In this document: piece by piece, positions 43,929 through 52,251 of the stretch
How positions within the stretch are numbered: the stretch's first letter is position 1
Layout of the letters: each line of letters starts with the position of its first letter
Assembly (NCBI RefSeq): GCF_000165505.1
Contig: NC_014634.1
Location: 1-64,000, forward strand
Direction of reading: 5' to 3'
DNA length: 64,000 nucleotides
Source of the DNA: Ilyobacter polytropus DSM 2926
Lineage (GTDB): Bacteria; Fusobacteriota; Fusobacteriia; Fusobacteriales; Fusobacteriaceae
The notes under the pieces: generated by a model
Told to the model about the DNA's origin: nothing
What the model saw: the letters and a program-made list of their open reading frames with translations, nothing else
Database searches by the model: none
Translations under genes and position numbers: made by a program

Positions 43929-45340
43929 TTAATTTTTCCAATTTTTAAAAAAAGTTTCATATTTACTTATTTCCATTGGCCTAGCGAAATAATATCCCTG
44001 CATGGAGTGACATCCATATTTAGAAAGAAGATCTACCTGCTCTTTGCACTCTACACCTTCTGCTACTACTTGCAAGCTAAGTAACTCCGACATTTTTATA
44101 ATTGCTTGGGTGAGTACAGAATTCCCGTTATCAGTAGTAATATCGGATATAAAGCTTCTGTCGATTTTAACTTTGCTTATGGGAAGCTTTTTCAAGTAGC
44201 TAAGCGAGGAGTATCCAGTTCCAAAGTCGTCAACTGAGATTTCAATTCCAATAGATCTCAGGTTCGTTAGAATGGAAATGGCCTCGTCTATATCATCCAT
44301 GAACATAGTTTCAGTAATTTCTATTTCTAGAGACTTAGGAGAAATTGGGATATGCTTAAAAGCTTCTTTTATAGTTTGCAGTATCCTTCCCTCTTTAAAA
44401 TGCAAGGCTGAGATATTTACTGCGATTTTCTGCCCTTTTATCCCCGATTTTTCCCAGGTATCTATTTGCTTACACGCTGTCATCAGTACCCATTTATCCA
44501 ATTCAAAAATAAGTCCAGACTCTTCTGCTATAGATATGAATTCATCTGGATAGAGATAACTCTCTCCACCACGAATCCAACGAGTAAGAGCTTCTGCTCC
44601 TACTATTTTATTTTTAGATACGTCGATTTTAGGCTGGTAATAAAGCTCTAATTCATTATTTTTAATGGCCTGTCTAAGCTCAGCTTTTATGCTCTCTTTT
44701 CTTTTTATAGATTGATTAAGCTCCTCTGAAAAAAAACAGTAGCTGTCTTTACCTATGTTTTTTGCCTGGAACATTGCAGCATCGGCATTGTTTAAAAGTT
44801 TTTTTACTGTTGATCCATCATCTGGAAACACTGAAATACCAATGCTTGCTGAAATAAAATTTTCTCTACCTTCAATTTTAAAGGGGTGTTTCAAGTTTGA
44901 CAATATTTTATTGGATATATCTGATAGCTGTTTAACGTCTGAAACTCCTTCAAGGATAATTATAAACTCATCTCCGCCTAATCGTGAGAGGTTACAGTTC
45001 TTTCCAAGGAAATTTTTTAAACGCTTTACCACCCTTTTTAAAAAGAGATCCCCTACATAGTGACCATGATCATCATTTATGTTTTTAAAGTTATCAATGT
45101 CTATGTAGAGCAGAGAGAATTTTGAGTTATTTTCAGATGCATTTAAAATTGATTCAAAAAGACTATTTATAAACATTTTACGATTTGGTAAGTTTGTCAG
45201 AGTGTCATAGTAAGCTAGTCTTTCAATGGTTTTTTCAGCTTCTCTACGTTTTGTAATGTCATGTATGGATCCATGTACAATATTACTTTGTGGGTCGAAC
45301 TCAGCTAAAGAGTGGATTGATACGATATTTCCATTTTTTT
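43929..45340 (-). CDS. GGDEF-EAL part of a frameshifted c-di-GMP enzyme (3' part)
   Basis: The frame is open from about 45340 and includes ITKRREAEKTIERLAYYDTL, then the GGDEF domain (YIDIDNFKNINDDHGHYVGD, RLGGDEFIIIL) and EAL (GAEALTRW, NISALHF, EITETMF, DDFGTGYSSL, KIDRSF, QGYYFARP). Both sets of catalytic residues look intact. The first in-frame ATG is at 45176, inside the GGDEF domain, and has no good ribosome site, so translation probably depends on the upstream half. It joins the REC-PAS half at 45305-45961 through a one-base frameshift in an A7 run near 45335-45345. Confidence 0.85.
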
Positions 45341-45961
45341 ATTTTTTATTTTGAATTCCACATCATATTGGAATCCTTTTTCAATCATATCTCTGAAAGC
45401 TTCCCTTTTTCTTTCTCTATATTCTGGAAGTACCATGTTTTCAATTTCATTATACTGATAAGGCCCGTATTCCACTCCGTATATTTTTTCCGCACCCTCA
45501 GAACCATACATGATTTTTTTATTTAAATCTAATTCCCAGTGTCCAAATCCCGCTAGCAGCTCAGCCTTTTTGTATCTTTTTTCATTGTCCAGAATATTTT
45601 CTATTGTTTTAAATGCAATTAAGGCGTTCCGTATTGAAAAATCCATCACAGAAACGTTAGCATTTTTAGTGATACACCCGTAACAGAAATTGCTTTGAAG
45701 TCTTTCTATCTCATAAGATTTTATTTCAGAGGTTAGATATATAAAAGGAATATCTTTAAGAGATAAAATATTTTTAATAAAAACGGAAGCATTTTTTATA
45801 GAGTCGATGTCAATTAGGACGATTTTTATAGAGTTATTTTTTTCATAAAGTTCAATCGTTTCTCTGTAGGATTTGGCAGGAATAACTTTATAGTTTAAAG
45901 TTCTCAGTATTTTAATTTGTCTTGCTGTATTTTCTTTATCTTTAGATATTAATAGAATCAT
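45305..45961 (-). CDS. REC-PAS part of the frameshifted c-di-GMP enzyme (5' part)
   Basis: 218 aa before the frame closes. The N-terminus resembles a response-regulator receiver (IVLIDIDS with the Asp, then IPFIYLTSE). A PAS domain follows (LLAGFGHWELDLNKKIMYGS, IYGVEYGPYQYNEIE). It stops in KMEISYQSTL where the other frame continues NGNIVSIHSLAEFDPQ. Changing the A7 run to A8 or A5 would restore one protein of about 670 aa: REC-PAS-GGDEF-EAL. It starts 77 bases after the diguanylate cyclase gene, so both are in the riboswitch-headed transcript. Confidence 0.83.
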   Translation of the reverse strand: MILLISKDKENTARQIKILRTLNYKVIPAKSYRETIELYEKNNSIKIVLIDIDSIKNASVFIKNILSLKDIPFIYLTSEIKSYEIERLQSNFCYGCITKNANVSVMDFSIRNALIAFKTIENILDNEKRYKKAELLAGFGHWELDLNKKIMYGSEGAEKIYGVEYGPYQYNEIENMVLPEYRERKREAFRDMIEKGFQYDVEFKIKNKKMEISYQSTL

Positions 45962-46037
45962 AGTTTTTATTAGGCCCTTTCGTATTATATACTCATAATG
46001 TATAATTTGCGTTATAACTTTGGCACAGCAACTAATT

Positions 46038-46904
46038 TTAAAGAGCTATACTTATTTTGTCTTTACCACTTTTTTTGGAATCGTACATAGCCTTGTCCGC
46101 TCTATTAATTAATTCTTTCCAATTTTCATTTTTCTGATAAGACACTATTCCTGAACTTATACTAATTTTATTTTCATAAAGGAAATCATTCTTTTTCATT
46201 TTGGTGTTAATTCTTTCAGTTATTTCGAGGGCTTTTTCTGTTGATGTATCTTGATATAATATTATGAATTCATCCCCGCCATATCGGATAGCGTTGTCCG
46301 TCTCTCTTATAGAGCTTTTAATAAGTTTGCCCATAAATTCTAGAACTTCATCTCCTCTTTTATGACCATATTTATCATTTATATTTTTAAAGTTATCAAG
46401 ATCGATAAATGCTATAGATATTTCTTTGTCAAATGCCAATGATTTTTTTATTAAGGTATCCAGATTTAATTCTAAGTAATGTCTATTATATAATCCGGTC
46501 AAATGATCGTGCATACTTTTATCTGATATAGTAGAACGAATCTTTCTTTGATTCATAAAAGATAAAATTGTAACTGTTGATATGGTCATCAAACCTATAG
46601 GCATCAAAATTTTATCCAAATTGGAAATAAAACCTTCCATTTCATATATTTCATCCATCACATTTTGAAATGATCCTGCGTAAAATAGAATAAATCCGAA
46701 TATGATGAATCTATTGAAGTAATTTTTTCCGAGGTCGAACCTCACAAAGTATATCCATATAATAGGTTGGATACATATCAAAAGCTCACTAACAATATCC
46801 CATGAGGTAAAACCCACTAACTTTGGAAATGACATATCTGTGTATGTTAAAATTATTGTTACGATTAAACAAATTAAATATGATACTTTTGTCCTCTTGT
46901 CCAT
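46038..46904 (-). CDS. Membrane diguanylate cyclase (GGDEF)
   Basis: 288 aa. About five membrane helices fill residues 8-125. The GGDEF domain follows: DHLTGLYNRHYLE, AFIDLDNFKNINDKYGHKRGD, and RYGGDEFIILY. The guanine-contact N and D are typical of c-di-GMP makers, so a Hypr (cGAMP-making) type is unlikely. RETD, five residues before GGDEF, is the inhibitory I-site RxxD. AAGGGGT precedes the ATG. A c-di-GMP-I riboswitch with terminator lies about 105 bases upstream, so product feedback is possible at both RNA and protein levels. Confidence 0.92.
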   Translation of the reverse strand: MDKRTKVSYLICLIVTIILTYTDMSFPKLVGFTSWDIVSELLICIQPIIWIYFVRFDLGKNYFNRFIIFGFILFYAGSFQNVMDEIYEMEGFISNLDKILMPIGLMTISTVTILSFMNQRKIRSTISDKSMHDHLTGLYNRHYLELNLDTLIKKSLAFDKEISIAFIDLDNFKNINDKYGHKRGDEVLEFMGKLIKSSIRETDNAIRYGGDEFIILYQDTSTEKALEITERINTKMKKNDFLYENKISISSGIVSYQKNENWKELINRADKAMYDSKKSGKDKISIAL

Positions 46905-46954
46905 GTTTTACCCCTTTTATTTTTTTCGTGGTTATTCAAAATATATTCCATAAT

Positions 46955-46984
46955 TAAAAAATGCCTGACCTATTTGGCCACGCA
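46955..46984 (-). terminator. Terminator of the cyclase riboswitch
   Basis: On the minus strand TGCGTGGCC and GGTCAGGCA form a 9-bp stem with one mismatch, then TTTTTT. Confidence 0.72.
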
Positions 46985-47008
46985 AAAAATAGAAAAACCT
47001 TTTTTTTT

Positions 47009-47071
47009 GCAACTGGCTGCCATTTTAAAGGCCCTATAGTTTTGCGTCCTAACATTTCCATTAGTTTGCCG
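47009..47071 (-). promoter_or_regulatory. c-di-GMP-I (GEMM-I) riboswitch upstream of the diguanylate cyclase operon
   Basis: Minus-strand core: GGCAAACTAATGGAAATGTT, GGACGCAAAACTATAGGGCC, TGGCAGCCAGTTGC. It is almost identical to the aptamer at 7145-7210, with GACGCAAAA where that copy has GACGCAAAG. The base before GCAAAC is G. A terminator follows at 46955-46984. Confidence 0.85.
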
Positions 47072-47215
47072 AATATTTTTTGATAGTACCACTTTTCGAC
47101 CATATAGGTCAAGTTTTTAATATACTTAACAGAAAGGTTCTACGATAACTTCATAAAAGATGAGAATCAATATAAATTTTTATAAATAAAAAAAAGGAAA
47201 CATTTAAAAGTAGAC

Positions 47216-47428
47216 GTAGTTTTAAATCGGACAACATTTTTAACAACTGTATCATAATTGGCAATCACTTCTCCCCGGAGTGGTTGTCTCCCCATCCTAA
47301 AGCCTAAATGGTTAAGTCAACCAATTTGTAGCGGCCAAAAATAATATAAAAATTTAATTAGTTTTAAATCAGACACCAATCAAATTTATGATAGATTGAC
47401 AATCACTTTTCCCGGTAGTGGTTGTCCT
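47216..47428 (-). repeat. Two imperfect direct repeats each ending in a hairpin
   Basis: Units start near 47216 and 47355 (GTTTTAAATC then GACA) and each ends in a hairpin: GCAATCACTT with GTGGTTGTC at 47260-47288, and GACAATCACT with AGTGGTTGTC at 47398-47426. The loops are CCCGG-rich. I cannot assign them; RNA or protein binding sites are both possible. 47084-47683 contains no supported gene. Confidence 0.5.
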
Positions 47429-47639
47429 TTCCTCCTATTCATTCCTTTATACTTTCCTATAAATTCAGATAGAAAAAAACTTCTATTTTTGGAGATTTAC
47501 CCTTGAAAATATGACAGCCTTATTTGGATTTTAAACCTCTTTAAAACCGTCAGTCTCATGTTTATAAGGGTTGAATGGTTATATATGCGACGAAAGACAA
47601 TATAAAACAGGTGGAAAATTTTAGATCCGTGCAAAAAAT

Positions 47640-47675
47640 AAAAAATACTCCTCCAGTACCTAAGATGGAAGAGTA
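47640..47675 (-). terminator. Terminator after the nonsense-interrupted gene
   Basis: On the minus strand ATACTCTTCCA and TGGAGGAGTAT arms are followed by TTTTTATTTTTT. Confidence 0.72.
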
Positions 47676-47683
47676 TCATCAAT

Positions 47684-48043
47684 TTATTCTTCTTTTAAAA
47701 CTTTGTAAGCAGGATTTCCCAATATTTCTCTGACCACTATGTTTTTAATTTTTTTATCTTTCACATAGAAGTTTTCAAAGGCTTCGTGTGGACAAGATCC
47801 AAACGCTATACCGAGAATTTTAGCCTCTTTTTTGATTTTACCTTCTCTATCGATTATCTCATCATTTGAGTAAACTAAAAATTTTCTATAATAACTCTCC
47901 TCTTCAATGAGGTAATCATAGCAATAATCGTCTTATAGACAGCTGGAACCAACTTTTCCTTTCTCTATTTCATCTGCTATTTTTCTCAATATATCTGGTA
48001 CTTTTTTTAAGTCTTTTCCGTACAACTGTACTATCGTTTTCAC
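47684..48043 (-). pseudogene. Small gene interrupted by one in-frame stop
   Basis: A 120-codon frame from a GTG at 48043, with AGGAGG eight bases upstream and a terminator right after. Codon 37 is TAA (47933-47935). Before it: VQLYGKDLKKVPDILRKIAD and GKVGSSCL; after it: DDYCYDYLIEEESYYRKFLV and FGSCPHEAFENFYVKDKKIK. The flanks are clearly coding, in one frame, so a single nonsense change is likely. I do not recognise the family. 48044-48458 holds no other supported gene. Confidence 0.6.
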
Positions 48044-48458
48044 GTGTGAATCCTCCTATATAAAAGGTATTAACCCAAAGAATCTTAATTTTATTTTCAA
48101 AGGTGACCTACGGCTATTTTTGAAGTGAAAGATCTTTATAAAGCCTATCTCTTTTATTAGGATAATATTTTTATCGAATAATTGCAAGGTTGAAAACCAT
48201 ACAATTTTAATTTTTTTTAATGATAAATTTTCAAAAGTATAAAATTTAAGGCAGGTAAAATAAATGTATTTTCCGTAGTTGAGATGCCCGAGGGCTCGAA
48301 ATAGGTTTTGTTTCATTTTACCGGATTGTAAAACCAGGTATCTCCGTAGAAAAAATAAAAAAAGTGATTTTAGGTGCTTTTTGAGGCTGTCACGTAGACT
48401 ATGAGGGTTTTGTGGTATATACTAGTGTTGAAAAGCATATGGGTTTCAAGGAGGGAAT

Positions 48459-51263
48459 ATGTGCATACAGAGTGAGGCAGCACTTGAAAATAAACTACTA
48501 GAGCAACTGAAAGCTCAGGGATATGAACAAATTCATATAAAAGACGAAGATGAACTCAAAAGCAACTTTAGGAAACAGCTAGAGAAGCATAATAAGATAG
48601 AGCTTTCAGACAGGGAGTTTTCCAAGGTACTGATACACCTAGACGGTGGAAGTGTCTTTGACAAAGCCAAAAAGCTACGAGATAAGTTTGAACTGAAGAG
48701 AGATAACGACGATATATTTTACATAGAGTTTTTTAACTGTAAAGATTGGTGCAGAAATATTTTTCAGATATCCAATCAGATCTCTATGACAGGGAAGTAC
48801 AAGAATAGGTACGATGTGACCATCCTTATAAACGGACTGCCTTTGGTACAGATAGAGTTAAAGAGAAGCGGCATAGAGTTAAAAGAAGCTTTTAATCAGA
48901 TAAACAGATACCATAAGCACTCTTATAGAGGGCTTTTTAACTACGTCCAGCTATTTGTAATAAGCAACGGTGTAAATACAAAGTATTATGCCAACAATAA
49001 GACTCAGTCTTTCAAGCAGACCTTCTTCTGGACCGACATAGAGAATAAAAGGTATAGCAGACTGAACGAGTTTGCAGAGACTTTCCTGGATAAGTGTCAC
49101 TTAGCTAAGATGATATCCAAATATATAGTTCTTCATGAGTCTGATAAGATTCTTATGGCTCTGAGGCCCTATCAGTATTTTGCAGTTGAGAAGATTGTAA
49201 ATAGGGTAGAAAACAGCCCTACAAAGAACGGATACATATGGCACACAACTGGATCAGGGAAGACCCTAACATCTTTTAAGGCCAGTCAGATTATCACCCA
49301 GAATAAGAATGTAGACAAGGTAATGTTTGTAGTGGATAGAAAGGATCTAGACTACCAGACCATAAAAGAGTTTGATGCATTTTCAAAGGGTTCTGTAAAT
49401 GGCACAGATGACACAGGGCACCTTGTAAAACAGCTGACCGACGATAAGACTAAGCTTATTATTACAACTATTCAGAAGCTAAATAATGCCATAAGCAAAG
49501 GACATTTACAGAGGAAGATGGAGGTTGCTAAAGACAAGAGAATGGTATTTATCTTTGACGAGTGTCACCGTAGTCAGTTTGGAGGAACAGCAACAACTAA
49601 AGGAACTCACCAGAAGATAAAAGAGTTCTTTAGCAATAAGCAGTTCTTTGGATTTACAGGAACTCCTATCTTTGCTGAGAATTCAATAAAAAATAAAACT
49701 ACTGTAGATCTCTTTGACGAGTGCCTGCATAAGTATGTAATAAAAGATGCCATCAACGATGACAACGTTTTAGGATTCTCGGTGGAGTATTATAATACTT
49801 TTAAGTCTCACCTCACTGATGAAGAGGGGAATGATTTACCTGTAGACGATATTAGGGTAGAGGGAATAGATACCAGAGAGGTATTCAGAGCTGAGGAAAG
49901 ATTAGACGGGGTAGCAGAATTTATTATAAACAACCATGCTAGAAAGACTTACGGTAAGGAATTCACCTCAATATTCGCAGTGGACTCGGTGGAATCTCTT
50001 TTGAAGTATTACAACATATTTAAAAGCAAAGACCACAATCTAAAGATAGCAACGATATTTAGCTACCAGGCTAATGAAGAAGATCCAGACGCAAATGGCT
50101 ACACAGAAGAAGAGGAAGAGAAAACAGGACTTCATACCAGGGATAAGCTGGATATGATTATAAAAGACTACAATGAAACTTTTGGTGACAACCACGACCT
50201 CAACAGAGAAAACGGATTTAACGCCTACTATGTGGATATCTCCAAGAAGGTAAAAGACAGAAAGATAGATCTCCTTCTTGTTGTGAACATGTTTCTAACA
50301 GGTTTTGACAGTAAGAGCTTAAATACCCTTTATGTGGACAAGAATCTTAAACACCACGGTTTAATACAGGCATTCTCAAGAACCAACAGAATTTTAAACG
50401 AGAAGAAGAAGCACGGGAATATAGTGTGTTTCAGAAATTTAAAAAAGAGGACAGACGAGGCAATTACCTTGTTCTCTAACAAGGATGCCATTGAAACTGT
50501 ACTGATGAAGCCCTATGAGCACTATGTAGAGGATTTTAATAAGCATATCCTTGAACTTTATGATATAGCACCAACTGTAGATTCTGTAGACTATCTACAG
50601 AGTGAAGACGATAAGGCGAAATTTGTCCAGGCATACAGAAACCTTCTGAGGCTTATGACTAGACTGTTTTCATTTAATGAATTTTCCTTTGACTACCTGC
50701 ATATGGGAAGACAAACTTTTGAAGACTATAAGAGCAAGTATCTGGACATCTACGAATATAGAAAAGGAGATAAGGAAAAAGTCTCTATATTGGATGAATT
50801 GGATTTTGAAGTGGAGCTAATAAGGCGTGATGATGTAAACGTGGCATATATTATGACTCTTCTAAAGGATTTAGATACAGGAAGTGCAAGCTTTGTGAAA
50901 GACAAGGAGTTTATCCTAAGAACTATGGAGGGCTCTGAGGATCTACGTAGCAAGAGGGAGCTAATAGAGAAGTTTATAGAGGAGAATCTTCCGCATATTG
51001 ATGATGGCGGAGATGTGGAAAGTAAATTTGAAGAGTTCCTCGTTGCAGAAGAGGAACGAGAGGTAGATGCCTTTGTGGCACAGGAGAATCTCCATAGAAG
51101 TAAGGTAGAAGAAACCATGGAAGAATACAGGTATTCCAACAAGATGCAGCGTGACTTTATCAAGGCTGCCTTTATACGGAAGCCACCTTTGAAAGAAAGA
51201 AAGGTTAAAATTCCAATGATTGCAGATAAAATAAGGGAGATAATACACAAGTATACCTGGTGA
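48459..51263 (+). CDS. hsdR: Type I restriction enzyme, R subunit
   Basis: 934 aa. The N-terminal nuclease domain has DVTILINGLPLVQIELKRSG (D, then E-x-K). The DEAD-type motor follows: Walker A HTTGSGKTLTS, motif II IFDECHRSQFG, FTGTPIF, and motif VI-like NLKHHGLIQAFSRTNR. HsdR cuts DNA after ATP-driven translocation, in complex with HsdM and HsdS. The sequence looks complete. AAGGAGGG precedes the ATG. It is separated from hsdM by a small unknown gene and a degenerate HEPN gene. Confidence 0.95.
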   Translation: MCIQSEAALENKLLEQLKAQGYEQIHIKDEDELKSNFRKQLEKHNKIELSDREFSKVLIHLDGGSVFDKAKKLRDKFELKRDNDDIFYIEFFNCKDWCRNIFQISNQISMTGKYKNRYDVTILINGLPLVQIELKRSGIELKEAFNQINRYHKHSYRGLFNYVQLFVISNGVNTKYYANNKTQSFKQTFFWTDIENKRYSRLNEFAETFLDKCHLAKMISKYIVLHESDKILMALRPYQYFAVEKIVNRVENSPTKNGYIWHTTGSGKTLTSFKASQIITQNKNVDKVMFVVDRKDLDYQTIKEFDAFSKGSVNGTDDTGHLVKQLTDDKTKLIITTIQKLNNAISKGHLQRKMEVAKDKRMVFIFDECHRSQFGGTATTKGTHQKIKEFFSNKQFFGFTGTPIFAENSIKNKTTVDLFDECLHKYVIKDAINDDNVLGFSVEYYNTFKSHLTDEEGNDLPVDDIRVEGIDTREVFRAEERLDGVAEFIINNHARKTYGKEFTSIFAVDSVESLLKYYNIFKSKDHNLKIATIFSYQANEEDPDANGYTEEEEEKTGLHTRDKLDMIIKDYNETFGDNHDLNRENGFNAYYVDISKKVKDRKIDLLLVVNMFLTGFDSKSLNTLYVDKNLKHHGLIQAFSRTNRILNEKKKHGNIVCFRNLKKRTDEAITLFSNKDAIETVLMKPYEHYVEDFNKHILELYDIAPTVDSVDYLQSEDDKAKFVQAYRNLLRLMTRLFSFNEFSFDYLHMGRQTFEDYKSKYLDIYEYRKGDKEKVSILDELDFEVELIRRDDVNVAYIMTLLKDLDTGSASFVKDKEFILRTMEGSEDLRSKRELIEKFIEENLPHIDDGGDVESKFEEFLVAEEEREVDAFVAQENLHRSKVEETMEEYRYSNKMQRDFIKAAFIRKPPLKERKVKIPMIADKIREIIHKYTW

Positions 51264-51309
51264 TAAGAAGTAATTCCTAATAATTCCAGGGCAGAAGGGA
51301 GAGTTCAGA

Positions 51310-51582
51310 GTGATCAGAGACTGGAAATACACAAAGAATTCAAATAAAAGAAGAAGACTCGAATTAAAAAATGAAGGTAACTGCTGGAAAATAGACCTTA
51401 TAAAATACAATGACACAAGCAGAGAAACCTTCTCAGCAGAGGGATATGTTATTTTGGAATCTACTGGAGAAAAAACCTTGATTCTTCCTAAAATAGGAGA
51501 TGGTAAAAAAGAATTTTCACTAAAGCAGGTAGTTCATAGATTAACGAAGATGATAAAAGTGGACAAGATAAAAATAAAGTGA
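51310..51582 (+). CDS. Small protein in the restriction locus, unknown function
   Basis: 90 aa from a GTG at 51310 with GGGAG upstream. Charged and Lys-rich (NSNKRRRLELKNEG, VHRLTKMIKVDKIKIK), with a possible beta hairpin (GYVILESTGEKTLILPKI). I do not recognise a family. It follows hsdR by 46 bases, so may be co-transcribed. An antirestriction or control role is only a guess. Confidence 0.45.
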   Translation: MIRDWKYTKNSNKRRRLELKNEGNCWKIDLIKYNDTSRETFSAEGYVILESTGEKTLILPKIGDGKKEFSLKQVVHRLTKMIKVDKIKIK

Positions 51583-51774
51583 CATAGAAGCTTAGTTTAA
51601 GAAGATTTCTACAATTTATAGATAAAATAAGGAGTTATACGTTATAAATAACTTATTAAAACATAAAGGATATGCACAGATATTTTGTAGAAATTATGTA
51701 AGAAGCATGCTAAAAAGCGTTACGAATCCATTCTTTTAACTTGCTTCGAGATTAAATTTAGAAGGAGGTTATTT

Positions 51775-52128
51775 ATGCAAGAAGACGTTAATAGTGATCT
51801 AGTCCCTATTATTGATATCGTAAAAAGTATAAGGAAACTCTCTCAGTTGGCTGAGGGCTACAACACCTCAACAGAATTTTATAATTCTATGGATAAATTA
51901 ACTTTTCAAAATTCCATTGAACTACTTATAAATATAGGATCAGCTTCTAAAAATGTCAGCAATGAAGTAAAAGAAAAATGTCCTGAAGTTCCTTGGCATG
52001 TGATAAAAAACTTCATAGAAGTTAGAGAGGAGGATTGCACAATATTGAACAGAGCGGTTATTTTCGATTTAATTAAAGATAAGCTGCCATACATAGCTGG
52101 AGCTTTAGAGGATTTAACTAAAAACTAA
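51775..52128 (+). CDS. Degenerate HEPN (DUF86-like) protein without MNT partner
   Basis: 117 aa, similar along its length to the HEPN protein at 3465-3881 (for example LLINIGSASK against LLVNIGEASG, and DLIKDKLPYIAGALEDL against DVIKDKLPSILENLEDI). Where that protein has RNRVAYDY this one has IEVREEDC: the Arg, His/Tyr and target Tyr are all gone. RNase activity is not expected. AAGGAGGT precedes the ATG, so it is likely expressed. No MNT gene lies beside it. It sits between hsdR and hsdM. Confidence 0.7.
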   Translation: MQEDVNSDLVPIIDIVKSIRKLSQLAEGYNTSTEFYNSMDKLTFQNSIELLINIGSASKNVSNEVKEKCPEVPWHVIKNFIEVREEDCTILNRAVIFDLIKDKLPYIAGALEDLTKN

Positions 52129-52251
52129 TGGAACTTTGTTTAAGGGGGGGTATGCCTCTCTTTTTTATTTGCCGTGTTTCCATATGTGGTGGAATGGTAT
52201 ATACTGTTAGTGTGATTGATCTTATAAAAATTGTATTTTAAGGAGAAAAGC

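Noticed and set aside
47216-47428. CRISPR array
   Set aside because: Only two imperfect units, no regular spacers and no cas genes in the window.
47497-47682. 61-aa minus-strand frame
   Set aside because: No ribosome site; it lies over the terminator at 47640-47675.
48056-48316. 86-aa minus-strand frame in the gap before hsdR
   Set aside because: No ribosome site, aromatic and Lys-rich composition typical of AT-rich noncoding DNA, and no recognisable motif.
50750-51416. Minus-strand frames opposite the 3' end of hsdR
   Set aside because: Ser/Leu-rich shadows of a well supported gene.
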